Of a DNA stretch of 64,000 bases, positions 16,147 through 24,240 are shown piece after piece (within the stretch, counting starts at the first letter, position 1; the number at the start of each line of letters is the position of its first letter). This DNA is from UBA11524 sp045591175 (GTDB taxonomy: Bacteria; Bacillota; Clostridia; Christensenellales; Aristaeellaceae): NCBI GenBank assembly GCA_045591175.1, contig JAZNSI010000062.1, positions 62,001 to 126,000 of the forward strand. Reading direction: 5' to 3'. The translations under genes and the position numbers were made by a program. Under the pieces are notes generated by a model, which saw nothing but the letters and a program-made list of their open reading frames with translations, searched no databases and was not told the DNA's origin.

Positions 16147-18756
16147 TTACTTGGCTTCCGCCCAGTTTGCGCCCTGATGCACCTCCGCGGACAGCGGCAC
16201 ACTCAGGGTGATGACGCCCTCCATGGCCTCCTGCAGGATGCGGGCGGCGGTTTCGACCTCCTCGGGCGGGCACTCCAGGAGCAGCTCGTCGTGTACCTGG
16301 AGGATCAGGCGGCTTTGCAGCTTCTCCCGGCGAAGGGCCTCGTCCACGCGAACCATCGCCAGCTTGATGATATCCGCCGCCGTGCCCTGGACGGGGGTGT
16401 TCATGGCGGCGCGCTTGCCGAATTCGCGCACCATCGCGTTGGAGGCGGTCAGCTCCGGCAGATAGCGTCTGCGGCCCATGAGGGTCAGGGCGTAGCCGTT
16501 CTGCTGGCCGTCCTCCACGGCGGCGTCCATGAAGCGCTTCACGCCGGGATATTTTGCGAAATAGCGGCTGATGAAGGAGCGTGCTTCCTGCTGGCTGACG
16601 CCGGTGTTGCGGCTGAGGCCGAAGCCGCTGATGCCATAGATGATGCCGAAATTGACGGCCTTGGCATTGCTGCGCAGGGTCGAATCGACCTGGTCAAGGG
16701 GCACGTCGAAGATCTCGCTGGCGGTGCGGGCATGAACGTCCTGGCCGGTCCGGAAGGCGTCCAGCATGGCTTCGTCCCCGGAGAAATGGGCCATCAGGCG
16801 CAGCTCAATTTGAGAGTAGTCCGCGTCCAGCAGCACCCATCCTTCGCGGGGCAGGAAGGCCTGGCGGATCTCGCGGCCCTCCGCGGTGCGCACGGGAATG
16901 TTTTGCAGGTTCGGCTCGGAGGAAGAAATGCGGCCCGTCGCCGTGGCGACCTGATCAAAGGTGGAATGGACTCTGCCGATATCGGAACGGCCACTGGACG
17001 CCTCCGTCAGGCGCAGCAGGCCCTCGATGTAGGTGGAGTTGAGCTTGGTCAGCTGGCGGTAGCGCAGCAGGGGCTCGATGATCTCCGGGGCCACGTCGCG
17101 CAGGCCCTCGAGGACTTCCGCAGAGGTGGAGTAGCCGCGGCTGGTCTTCTTGCCGTGGGGCAGGCCCAGCTGGTCAAAGAGCACGTCGCCCAGCTGCTGG
17201 GTGGAGTTGAGGTTGAAGGGCTTCACCCCACAAGCCTTGAAGACAGCGGCCTTGCTCTCCTCGATCTGGGTCGTGTAGCGCTCGCCGAGGGTCTTGAGGA
17301 AGGCGGTGTCCACGGTAAAGCCGGCCTGCTCCATCTGGAACAGCACGCGGGAGAGGGGCATCTCCACGTCCTGCATGAGGTGGGACATCTGGTCAGCGGC
17401 GATCTTCTGCTTCTGCCACGCGGCCAGGGACAGCACGCCCCTTGCGTCATCGGGCATTTCGCCGCGCAGGGCCGCCCAGGTGTAGCTCTTCTCCTGGGGG
17501 TTGATGAGGTATGCGCCCAGCATGGTGTCCCAATCAAATGCATCCGGTAAAGGCAGACGAAGTCTGTCCAGCTGGTGCCACAGGCGCTTGCCGTCGTGGA
17601 CGATGCAGGGATGCTGGCAAATCACCGGAGCCAGCGCCGTCAGCACCTCCACCGGGTCAAGGCCGGGCATGAGCAGATCGCCGCCGAGGTTCACCATGCA
17701 GCAGGAGCCGTCCTGGGCCGCGATGGACATGCTGATATCGCCCATGTGGATGGCGATGGGATATGCCTTGTCGGTCAGGCCGCCGAGCCAGGCAGAAAGG
17801 CCGTCTGCTGTGTCAACGTTCACGAAATCCGCGAAGGTCAGCAGGGTCAGCGGGGCGACCTCGGCCGCGTCCGCAGGAGCAGCGGCGGTTTGCGTTGCGC
17901 TCCCCTCCCCGGCGATGCGCTTGATCAGCGCGTTCAGCCGGAGCTTCTTCAGGGCGGGGATGGCGGCCTTCAGGTCGGGCAGCTTGCAGTCCGCGAGGCG
18001 GAAATCGACGGGCGCGTCGCGATGGATGGTGGCCAGCTCCTTGCACATGCGGGCCTGGTCGGGCCAGGTCTCCAGCCGCTCGCGGAGCTTGCCCTTCTCC
18101 TGGGCGGTGGACGCGAGGATGTTTTCGAGGGTGCCGTACTTTTGCAGCAGCTTCACGGCGGTCTTGTCGCCGATGCCGGGGATGCCGGGGATATTGTCGC
18201 TGCTGTCGCCGGCAAGGCCCTTCCAGTCGGTGACCTGCTCGGGGCCGAAGCCGTACTCCTCATGCACCTTTGCCGGGGTGAACAGGATGGTTTCGCTGAT
18301 GCCCTTGCGGGTAAACATGAGCTCGGTCTTGCCGTCCACCAGCTGCAATGCGTCCCGGTCGCCGGTGAGCAGCAGCGGGCGTACGTCCTCCTCCGCGCGC
18401 AGGGACAGCGTGCCCAGCAGGTCGTCCGCCTCCCAGCCCATGAGGGTGTACCACTTCACGCCGATGTCGGTCAGCAATTCGCGGATGGTACGGAACTGCT
18501 GGCGGAGCTCATCCGGCGTGGCGGAACGTCCGGCCTTGTAATCCGGATAGGCGGTGTGGCGGAAGGTGGGGCCGTGCTCGTCGAAGCACACGGCGATATA
18601 GCGCACATCCTCCTCCTTGATGACCTTGAGGAGCATGTTCAGAAAGCCGTAGATGGCGTTGGTGTAGATTCCCTCTGCGTCCATGAGGGGCAGGGCGTGG
18701 AATGCCCGGTGCATCAGGCTGTTGCCGTCAACGATGAGGAAGGTGTCCTTCTGCAT
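16147..18756 (-). CDS. polA: DNA polymerase I
   Basis: Repair and Okazaki-fragment polymerase, 869 residues. The N-terminal 5'-3' exonuclease has IVDGNSLMHRAF, GWEADDLLG, LLTGDRD and the helix-hairpin-helix GIPGIGDKTAVKLL. The central proofreading domain is degenerate: the DxE strand reads PIAIHMGD, so 3'-5' exonuclease activity is unlikely, as in many Bacillota. The polymerase domain has motif A LDADYSQIELRLMAHF, motif B RSNAKAVNFGIIYG and motif C LQVHDELLLE. The start ATG at 18,756 follows AGGAGG. It is transcribed alone, divergent from the YlbJ-like gene. Confidence 0.97.
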   Translation of the reverse strand: MQKDTFLIVDGNSLMHRAFHALPLMDAEGIYTNAIYGFLNMLLKVIKEEDVRYIAVCFDEHGPTFRHTAYPDYKAGRSATPDELRQQFRTIRELLTDIGVKWYTLMGWEADDLLGTLSLRAEEDVRPLLLTGDRDALQLVDGKTELMFTRKGISETILFTPAKVHEEYGFGPEQVTDWKGLAGDSSDNIPGIPGIGDKTAVKLLQKYGTLENILASTAQEKGKLRERLETWPDQARMCKELATIHRDAPVDFRLADCKLPDLKAAIPALKKLRLNALIKRIAGEGSATQTAAAPADAAEVAPLTLLTFADFVNVDTADGLSAWLGGLTDKAYPIAIHMGDISMSIAAQDGSCCMVNLGGDLLMPGLDPVEVLTALAPVICQHPCIVHDGKRLWHQLDRLRLPLPDAFDWDTMLGAYLINPQEKSYTWAALRGEMPDDARGVLSLAAWQKQKIAADQMSHLMQDVEMPLSRVLFQMEQAGFTVDTAFLKTLGERYTTQIEESKAAVFKACGVKPFNLNSTQQLGDVLFDQLGLPHGKKTSRGYSTSAEVLEGLRDVAPEIIEPLLRYRQLTKLNSTYIEGLLRLTEASSGRSDIGRVHSTFDQVATATGRISSSEPNLQNIPVRTAEGREIRQAFLPREGWVLLDADYSQIELRLMAHFSGDEAMLDAFRTGQDVHARTASEIFDVPLDQVDSTLRSNAKAVNFGIIYGISGFGLSRNTGVSQQEARSFISRYFAKYPGVKRFMDAAVEDGQQNGYALTLMGRRRYLPELTASNAMVREFGKRAAMNTPVQGTAADIIKLAMVRVDEALRREKLQSRLILQVHDELLLECPPEEVETAARILQEAMEGVITLSVPLSAEVHQGANWAEAK

Positions 18757-18788
18757 AGGGAGGCCTCCTGGGTGAATAGTCTGGCATT

Positions 18789-18817
18789 AGTATACCACGT
18801 TTTGCGGGATTATGAAA
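18789..18817 (-). promoter_or_regulatory. polA promoter
   Basis: An extended -10 (TGG then TATACT, 18,789-18,794 on the minus strand) with a weak -35 TTTCAT at 18,812-18,817 and a 17-bp spacer. Confidence 0.55.
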
Positions 18818-18829
18818 GGGGGAATGCGG

Positions 18830-19696
18830 ATGCTTCTGGCGCTGATCCTGCTGATGCTCTGCCTGCTCCTGCATGCGGACGTGACGATGACTGCTGCCTC
18901 CGCCGCGTGCCGCCTGTTCGTGACGGCGGTGCTGCCGGGACTCATGCCCTACATGACGCTGTCGCTGATGGCGGTCAGCCGGGTGAAGCGCATGTCCCCC
19001 ATGCTGCTGATGCTGCTGGGCTGGGGCGGCGGCTCCCCCACCGGCGCGCGGCTGCTGCCCATGTGCGCGGGCCTGACCAGGCAGGAACAGGTTCGCCTGG
19101 CCGTCTCCTGCGCCACGATGAGCCCCATGTTCCTGTTGGGCACCATTGGCGGATGGCTGGGATCGCGCACGGCAGGCGCGGTGTGCCTGGTCAGCGTGAT
19201 CGCCGGGGGATGGATTGCCGGATGGGCCGCGGGGCGGGCGGCGCAATGCCGCCCCTGCGCCCGGAGGGCGGATCGGCGTGCGGCCGCAGGACGCAGCGAC
19301 GATCACCCCGCGGCCCTCGCCCCCCTGACCTTCGGCTCCGCGGTGGAAGCGTCTGCCCGCACGATGCTCCTTGTCTGCGGCACGATGGTGATGCTGCGTG
19401 TCTTCGCCGCGCTGGCCGCGGAGATGCTGCCCTCCGCCATAACACTGCCCGTCACGACGTTCCTGGAGGTCACCACCGGCACAGCGGAGATCGCCTCGCT
19501 GTCGCTGCCGCTGCCATGGCGGACGGCGCTGATCGCCGGTGCAACCGGATTTGGCGGCATGGCCGTCGTGATGCAGAACCGCGCCGTGTACCCGGAGCGC
19601 TTCCTGACGTTGGAGGGGCAGCTCCTTTGGCAGGCCGTGCATGGGGTGCTTTCATTCCTGCTGGCGCTGGGGATGATGCACCTGGCAGCTGCATAG
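18830..19696 (+). CDS. YlbJ-like sporulation integral membrane protein
   Basis: A 288-residue polytopic membrane protein with about seven hydrophobic segments. Two conserved family regions are visible: GGSPTGARLL followed by SCATMSPMFLLGTIGG, and FLEVTTGTAEIA with a later GFGGMAV. These fit the nucleoside-recognition/YlbJ family required for spore cortex formation in Bacillus. The start is set at the ATG at 18,830, seven bases after AAAGGGGGA; upstream in-frame ATGs at 18,812 and 18,824 lack a site. A middle linker (about residues 140-165) is Arg/Ala-rich. It supports a spore-forming ancestry. Divergent from polA. Confidence 0.75.
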   Translation: MLLALILLMLCLLLHADVTMTAASAACRLFVTAVLPGLMPYMTLSLMAVSRVKRMSPMLLMLLGWGGGSPTGARLLPMCAGLTRQEQVRLAVSCATMSPMFLLGTIGGWLGSRTAGAVCLVSVIAGGWIAGWAAGRAAQCRPCARRADRRAAAGRSDDHPAALAPLTFGSAVEASARTMLLVCGTMVMLRVFAALAAEMLPSAITLPVTTFLEVTTGTAEIASLSLPLPWRTALIAGATGFGGMAVVMQNRAVYPERFLTLEGQLLWQAVHGVLSFLLALGMMHLAAA

Positions 19697-19732
19697 CGCC
19701 CCGCCATCCGGCTTTTCCCTGCGCGGAACAGG

Positions 19733-19761
19733 TTGCGTTTTTCCGCTTTGTATGGTATCAT
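19733..19761 (+). promoter_or_regulatory. Promoter of the zinc-ribbon/DUF2085 pair
   Basis: TTGCGT (19,733-19,738), 17 bp, TATCAT (19,756-19,761) preceded by TGG. Confidence 0.7.
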
Positions 19762-19802
19762 TTGTCCATGCTCATGTGCATAGGATAAAGGAGGTACTTA
19801 CC

Positions 19803-20114
19803 ATGGCATTTTGTCGTAATTGCGGCGCTGAGATCCACGATCAGGCCGTTATCTGCCCCCACTGCGGCGTTGAACAGAAGCACTCCGCCGCCGCCACTGC
19901 CAACGACACCGGCAGCATCGGCTGGAGCCTGCTGGGCTGCTGCGTCCCGATCGCGGGCCTGATCCTGTTCCTGATCTGGAAGGACACCCAGCCCAAGAAC
20001 GCCAAGAAGGCCGGCATGGGCGCGCTGATCAGCGTGATCCTTTCCGTGATCTTCACCATCCTGTATGTGGTTCTGGTCGGCGTGCTGGTCGGCACCAGCG
20101 GCTACTACTATTGA
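19803..20114 (+). CDS. Zinc-ribbon membrane protein
   Basis: A 103-residue protein. The N-terminal zinc ribbon has two CxxC knuckles (FCRNCGAEI and ICPHCGVEQ). A short linker is followed by two membrane helices (about residues 40-60 and 72-98). Such proteins are common in Clostridia with no assigned role. The start follows AAAGGAGG. Its stop overlaps the start of the next gene in TGATG, so the two are translationally coupled. Confidence 0.8.
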   Translation: MAFCRNCGAEIHDQAVICPHCGVEQKHSAAATANDTGSIGWSLLGCCVPIAGLILFLIWKDTQPKNAKKAGMGALISVILSVIFTILYVVLVGVLVGTSGYYY

Positions 20115-20515
20115 TGCATCCCCTTCGGCGCGCCCTAATCCACGGGATCAACTGGCTGTACATCTGGCTGCCCCGGCTGACGGGCTGTCATTGTCGGCCA
20201 GAGCGCTCCTTCAAATGGCGCGGGGGCCTTCGCTTCCCCGTCTGCGCCCGCTGCACGGGGGAATTGCTGGGCATGCTGGTCGCCGCGGCGACGGGCTGGC
20301 TATGGCATCCGCCCCTGTGGGCGCTGTTTGTGCTGCTCCTGCCCATGGTGGCAGACGGCTTCCTCCAGCTGCTGACGGACTATGAGAGCACCAATCCCCG
20401 CCGCCTGGTGACGGGATTGCTGTTCGGCTATGCCTTCGCGCTGCTGCTGGCGCTGGGCGTCGCCGCCGCCTGGCGATTGGGCGTCCGCATCGGGCTGAGC
20501 ATCCGCGCATCCTGA
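20114..20515 (+). CDS. DUF2085 family membrane protein
   Basis: A 133-residue membrane protein with the family hallmarks GCHCRPERSF, FPVCARCTGE, a conserved VADGFLQ, and STNPRRLVTGLLFG. There are three to four helices. The start is taken as the ATG at 20,114, which shares a base with the upstream TGA; a TTG three bases earlier is less likely. The cysteines in the loops suggest metal or disulfide chemistry at the membrane, but the function of the family is not known. Confidence 0.82.
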   Translation: MHPLRRALIHGINWLYIWLPRLTGCHCRPERSFKWRGGLRFPVCARCTGELLGMLVAAATGWLWHPPLWALFVLLLPMVADGFLQLLTDYESTNPRRLVTGLLFGYAFALLLALGVAAAWRLGVRIGLSIRAS

Positions 20516-20516
20516 G

Positions 20517-20542
20517 GCCGCAGTTCGCTGCGGTCTTTTTTT
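20517..20542 (+). terminator. Terminator after the DUF2085 gene
   Basis: GCCGCAG TTCG CTGCGGT hairpin followed by seven T. Confidence 0.9.
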
Positions 20543-20573
20543 CATTGTGTACAATAAAATTGCTGCGTTCCCC

Positions 20574-20602
20574 TTGATTCTCCCGCAGGGGTTGAGTATA
20601 CT
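20574..20602 (+). promoter_or_regulatory. Promoter of the SUFU-domain gene
   Basis: TTGATT (20,574-20,579), 17 bp, TATACT (20,597-20,602), 26 bp before the start codon. Confidence 0.75.
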
Positions 20603-20628
20603 GGTAGCAGCAAGCATGAGGTGAGGAT

Positions 20629-21789
20629 ATGTTCAATCTGTTCAAGCGGCGGAAGTCCCCGCAGGAGATCGTCCGCTATACCAAGGAGGAAATTGCAGCG
20701 CTGGCTCAGCATGTGGAGCGCACCTTCGGGCGCATCTCCGGCATGATGGAGGGCGCGGATATCGACGGGCTGCATGTGGATCTGTTCGTGATCTCCCCGG
20801 AGGATGACAAGGGCTGCTACACCCTGGTCACCTGCGGCATGGGCGCGCGGCGGATGAATATCCCCGACGATCCGGAATGTCAGGATTACGCCTATGCGGA
20901 GCTGCTGATGTGCCTGCCCCGCACCTGGCCGATGGAGAAAACTGCCCTCAAATACCGCTGGCCGATGAATATGCTCAGCGCCCTGGCCCACACGCCGGTG
21001 CTGAACGACACCTGGCTCGGCCCGGGGCACACGGTGGGCTTCCGCGACACCTTCGGCAATGCCACCGCCTTCAACAGCGCCGTGCTGCTGGAGCTGACCC
21101 ACCCGGACGGCTCCGACATGCGCTGCACGCTGCCCACAGGAAAGCTGATCAACTTCTACCAGGCCGCGCCCCTGTACGCCGAGGAGCGGGACTACGCCGA
21201 AACGCATGGCACCGGCGCGCTGATCGAGCTGGCGGAGGAGCTGGCCTTTGCGCCCCACGCGCTGATCGACGAGGTGAACGTGGAGCGTCCCTGCATGCTC
21301 CGCAGCGACTTCCTGGACAGCACCGAATCCCACGAGGACTGCATTGCTGAAAAGCAGCTGCCGGTGGACGCGCTCGCCGCCTGCTCCCACATCGCCATCT
21401 TCCTGCGGTGGATGATCGAGCACAACCTGGTCTGCGAGGAGTTCCGCCTGGCCCACGAGGAAGTCGTGAACGCCATCCGCGAGGGCCGCTATCACACGGA
21501 TCTGCGCATCTTCATGAACCACAAGCTGCGCGGCTGCCTGCTGAATCGCTTCTTCACCCGGGTCGGACAGGATTTCGCCGCCTGGTACTACGATTTTGAC
21601 GCCGCAGAGGGCGCCCCCTGTTATCCCGGCGACGTGGACGCCCACGCGCTGGCCTTCTTCGGCGAAGAGAAGTACCACAGCGACGAATTCCAGGACGAGG
21701 CGTACCTCTTCGTCCCCTGGGGCGAGGAATACTATCGCGGCATGAGCCGCTTCATCGACGAGAAGTTCCGCCTTTGGAAAAGGCGCTGA
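20629..21789 (+). CDS. Suppressor-of-fused (SUFU) domain protein
   Basis: A 386-residue cytoplasmic protein. Residues about 40-190 fit the bacterial SUFU fold: LHVDLFVISPEDD, VTCGMGARRM, ELLMCLP, then NDTWLGPGHTV. The C-terminal half (from about residue 200) is acidic and helical and is not recognised. Bacterial SUFU proteins are often linked to immunity or toxin neutralisation, but no toxin gene is next to this one. It has its own promoter and a GAGGTGAGG site. The GH113-like gene follows after 34 bp, possibly in the same transcript. Confidence 0.75.
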   Translation: MFNLFKRRKSPQEIVRYTKEEIAALAQHVERTFGRISGMMEGADIDGLHVDLFVISPEDDKGCYTLVTCGMGARRMNIPDDPECQDYAYAELLMCLPRTWPMEKTALKYRWPMNMLSALAHTPVLNDTWLGPGHTVGFRDTFGNATAFNSAVLLELTHPDGSDMRCTLPTGKLINFYQAAPLYAEERDYAETHGTGALIELAEELAFAPHALIDEVNVERPCMLRSDFLDSTESHEDCIAEKQLPVDALAACSHIAIFLRWMIEHNLVCEEFRLAHEEVVNAIREGRYHTDLRIFMNHKLRGCLLNRFFTRVGQDFAAWYYDFDAAEGAPCYPGDVDAHALAFFGEEKYHSDEFQDEAYLFVPWGEEYYRGMSRFIDEKFRLWKRR

Positions 21790-21823
21790 ATACAGATTTG
21801 AATCATCCGAAAGGAGAAATCCG

Positions 21824-22783
21824 ATGTTTATCAAGGGCTACACCTATGGCTTTGACGGCCGCCGCGGCGCATACCGGACGGAGGAGGCCGCCGCGTCCAT
21901 GGAGCGGCTGGCGGGGCTGGGCGGCGACTGGGCCGCGCTGGCCTTCGTCATCCACCAGGACAGTTTCCACTCCACCATCATCCGCCCCGATTATCGCTAC
22001 ACCGTCACCGACAAGGACGTTACCGTCGGCGTGGAGCGGCTGCATGCCCTGGGCCTCAAGGTCTGCATGAAGCCCATGATCAACAGCGCGGACGGCGTGT
22101 GGCGCGCCCACATTTCCTTCCCCGAGCGCGAGTGGGGCGACAAGGACTACTGGAAGGAGTGGTTCTCCTGCTACACCGCCTTCCTGTGCCATTACGCGGA
22201 GATCGCCGAGGAGACCGGCTGCGAAATGTTCTGCGTGGGCTGCGAGATGCTGGGCACCGAGCACAAGGAGCAGCTCTGGCGCGACGCCATCGCCGCCGTG
22301 CGCAAGATCTACCACGGCCCGCTGGTGTACAACACCAATCACGGCAAGGAATTCGGCGTGAAGTGGTGGGATGCGGTGGATTACATCGGCACCTCCGCCT
22401 ACTACCGCGTGGCGGACGAGCCCGGCGCCAGCATGGAGCACATGAAGGCCCGCTGGGACGCCCAGAAGGAGCGCCTCAGGGAGCTCTCCCTCGCCAACGG
22501 CGGAAAGCAGATCATCTTCATGGAGATCGGCTGCCGCAGCGCCCGCGGATGCGCCATGATGCCCTACGACTTCAGCCACCGCGAGTTCCCCTACGACGAG
22601 GACGAGCAGGCCAACTTCTACGAGTCCTGCTTCCGCTCCATGTGGAACGAGGACTGGTTTGCCGGCTTCTTCTGGTGGGACTGGTACACCCGCCTGCCCC
22701 AGCGCCAGCCGGAAATGGGCTTCTCCATCGCCGGCAAGAAGGCGGAACAGGTCGTCAAGGAATGGTACGCCAAAGATCGCTGA
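21824..22783 (+). CDS. GH113-like beta-mannanase/glycoside hydrolase
   Basis: A 319-residue TIM-barrel enzyme of the GH-A clan, closest by eye to GH113. Putative acid/base Glu141 lies in CVGCEM and nucleophile Glu234 in IFMEIGC, at the ends of strands 4 and 7; a Trp-rich end (FFWWDWYTRLP) lines the site. It lacks a signal peptide, so it probably acts on imported manno- or xylo-oligosaccharides. The ATG at 21,824 follows GAAAGGAG. It is the last chromosomal gene before the island and ends at a strong terminator. Confidence 0.8.
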   Translation: MFIKGYTYGFDGRRGAYRTEEAAASMERLAGLGGDWAALAFVIHQDSFHSTIIRPDYRYTVTDKDVTVGVERLHALGLKVCMKPMINSADGVWRAHISFPEREWGDKDYWKEWFSCYTAFLCHYAEIAEETGCEMFCVGCEMLGTEHKEQLWRDAIAAVRKIYHGPLVYNTNHGKEFGVKWWDAVDYIGTSAYYRVADEPGASMEHMKARWDAQKERLRELSLANGGKQIIFMEIGCRSARGCAMMPYDFSHREFPYDEDEQANFYESCFRSMWNEDWFAGFFWWDWYTRLPQRQPEMGFSIAGKKAEQVVKEWYAKDR

Positions 22784-22790
22784 ACCCTGA

Positions 22791-22817
22791 GCGCCGCTGA
22801 CATGCGGCGCTTTTTTT
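22791..22817 (+). terminator. Terminator after the GH113-like gene
   Basis: GCGCCGC TGACAT GCGGCGC followed by seven T. The left attachment repeat begins at the next base. Confidence 0.9.
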
Positions 22818-22899
22818 GCGCATACAAAAAACCGCAGACACTCGTCCGCGGTTTTGGCACACCCGGCGGGATTCGAACCCACGGCCTACCGCTTAGGAG
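22818..22899 (-). repeat. Left attachment repeat: 3' tRNA-Arg fragment plus terminator
   Basis: 82 bp identical to 44,921-45,002. Bases 22,855-22,899 are the 3' part of tRNA-Arg(CCU), from the anticodon to CCA, on the minus strand. Bases 22,818-22,854 hold the tRNA terminator (AACCGC/GCGGTT stem with a T run on the minus strand). Identity stops abruptly at 22,900, so this is the duplicated end left by site-specific integration. Confidence 0.93.
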
Positions 22900-23139
22900 C
22901 AATTCCGAACGACCCAATCGCCCTGTGTTGCGATGCTTTGCAACTTTCCGCAAACCCTTGTATTTCAAGGGTTCCAGCCATTTGTTTGTGCTTTTGGGTA
23001 TTGCTCGTTTTTGTCCCATCTGGTCGCAATTTCCTGTGTCCTGTTAGCAGACTGTTAGCAACCAGAAGGGCGTAGGCAGGAGACAACAGCCCCGTTCGTG
23101 ACAGCATAACACGCCCGGATGCAGCCTTGCCGGCTCAAA
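22900..23139. other. Non-coding left end of the island
   Basis: No convincing gene. Two structures stand out: an inverted repeat AACCCTTG/CAAGGGTT (22,953-22,960 with 22,966-22,973), and a direct repeat TGTTAGCA at 23,042-23,049 and 23,053-23,060, 11 bp apart. Repeats of this kind near an attachment site could be arm-type recombinase sites. A 73-codon minus-strand reading frame spans the area but resembles nothing known. Confidence 0.5.
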
Positions 23140-23167
23140 TTGTACAACAAAAACAACTGAATATCAA
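23140..23167 (+). promoter_or_regulatory. Possible parB promoter
   Basis: TTGTAC (23,140-23,145), 16 bp, TATCAA (23,162-23,167). A terminator hairpin lies between it and parB. Confidence 0.35.
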
Positions 23168-23201
23168 CCTATGTGCCTCTTGAAACAGGCATAGCGGATC
23201 A

Positions 23202-23251
23202 GCGGCATGTGTCCCTCTCAAACGATTGGAACACATGCCGCTTCATTTTTT
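23202..23251 (+). terminator. Terminator-like hairpin in the parB leader
   Basis: GCGGCATGTGT (23,202-23,212) pairs perfectly with ACACATGCCGC (23,231-23,241), followed by TTCATTTTTT. It lies 18 bp before the parB start with no gene upstream, so it may attenuate parB or insulate it. Confidence 0.8.
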
Positions 23252-23269
23252 ACAAAGAGGTGAAACGTT

Positions 23270-24205
23270 ATGAACAAGCTGAAAAGCAGCGCGAAGAATA
23301 TCGCGCTTACTCCTGTGGATGATCTGTTCTCTTCAGCGGAAAGCCGCGCCAACGCCAACCGTGAACGCGTAGTGGAACTGCCCTTGACGAAGCTGCATCC
23401 CTTCAAAAACCATCCCTTCAAGGTGCTGGACGATGGCAAGATGCAGGACACTACCCAGAGCATCCGGGAGCATGGCGTGCTTGTACCCGCCATCGTGCGT
23501 CCACGGGTAGATGGCGGCTACGAGATTGTCTCCGGCCACAGGCGGCACCATGCCAGCCAGACCGCTGGCCTTGATACGATGCCTGCCATTATCCGCGATC
23601 TGGATGACGATGCAGCCACGATCATCATGGTTGATTCCAATCTTCAGCGCGAGAGCATCCTGCCCAGCGAACGGGCATGGGCTTACCGGATGAAGCTGGA
23701 AGCCATTCGTCATCAAGGTATTAAGCGTGATCTTCCTTCATCCCAAGTCGGGATGAAGCTCCAAGCCCTTGACATAGTTGGGCAACAAGCTGGTGACAGT
23801 CGAAACCAGGTACATCGGTATATTCGTCTGACCGCGCTTATCCCACCCTTGCTTGACATGGTTGACGAGCACAAAATCGCCTTCAACCCCGCCGTCGAGC
23901 TTTCTTACCTCAAGCCGGAAGAACAGACCGAGCTACTGGATGCGATGGATAGTGAACAAGCGACACCCTCCCTTTCCCAGGCGCAGCGGCTGAAGAAGTT
24001 CAGCCAGGAAGGGAGACTTTCCATCGACGTGATGCGTGCCATCATGTCCGAAGAGAAGAAAAGTGAGCTTGACCGGATCACCCTGACTGGCGACAAGGTC
24101 AACAAGTATTTTCCCGACTCCTACACGCCTCAGCAAAAGGAACAAGTCATTTTGAAGCTGCTGGCAGGCTGGCATCGCCGCCTGCAGCAATCCCATGAGC
24201 GATAA
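23270..24205 (+). CDS. ParB/RepB/Spo0J-family partition protein
   Basis: A 311-residue protein. The N-terminal CTP-binding domain shows LPLTKLHPFKNHPF, LVPAIVRPR and the phosphate motif GHRRHHA (GERRxRA class). The next segment has NLQRESILPSERAWAYRMKLEA and the helix-turn-helix around GDSRNQVHRYIRLT. The C-terminal part is a dimerisation-like helical region. No parA is adjacent and no parS was seen, so it may act as a plasmid-type regulator rather than a true partition protein. The start ATG at 23,270 follows AGAGGTG. Confidence 0.88.
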   Translation: MNKLKSSAKNIALTPVDDLFSSAESRANANRERVVELPLTKLHPFKNHPFKVLDDGKMQDTTQSIREHGVLVPAIVRPRVDGGYEIVSGHRRHHASQTAGLDTMPAIIRDLDDDAATIIMVDSNLQRESILPSERAWAYRMKLEAIRHQGIKRDLPSSQVGMKLQALDIVGQQAGDSRNQVHRYIRLTALIPPLLDMVDEHKIAFNPAVELSYLKPEEQTELLDAMDSEQATPSLSQAQRLKKFSQEGRLSIDVMRAIMSEEKKSELDRITLTGDKVNKYFPDSYTPQQKEQVILKLLAGWHRRLQQSHER

Positions 24206-24240
24206 CACTGCACAACACCAGAAGAAAGGAGAGATACCTT

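Noticed and set aside
22855..22899. Second functional tRNA gene at the left end
   Set aside because: Only the 3' part is present; the acceptor 5' strand and D arm are missing.
22886..23107. 73-codon minus-strand frame at the island's left end, considered as an integrase remnant
   Set aside because: No tyrosine- or serine-recombinase motif, no ribosome site, and it runs into the tRNA fragment.
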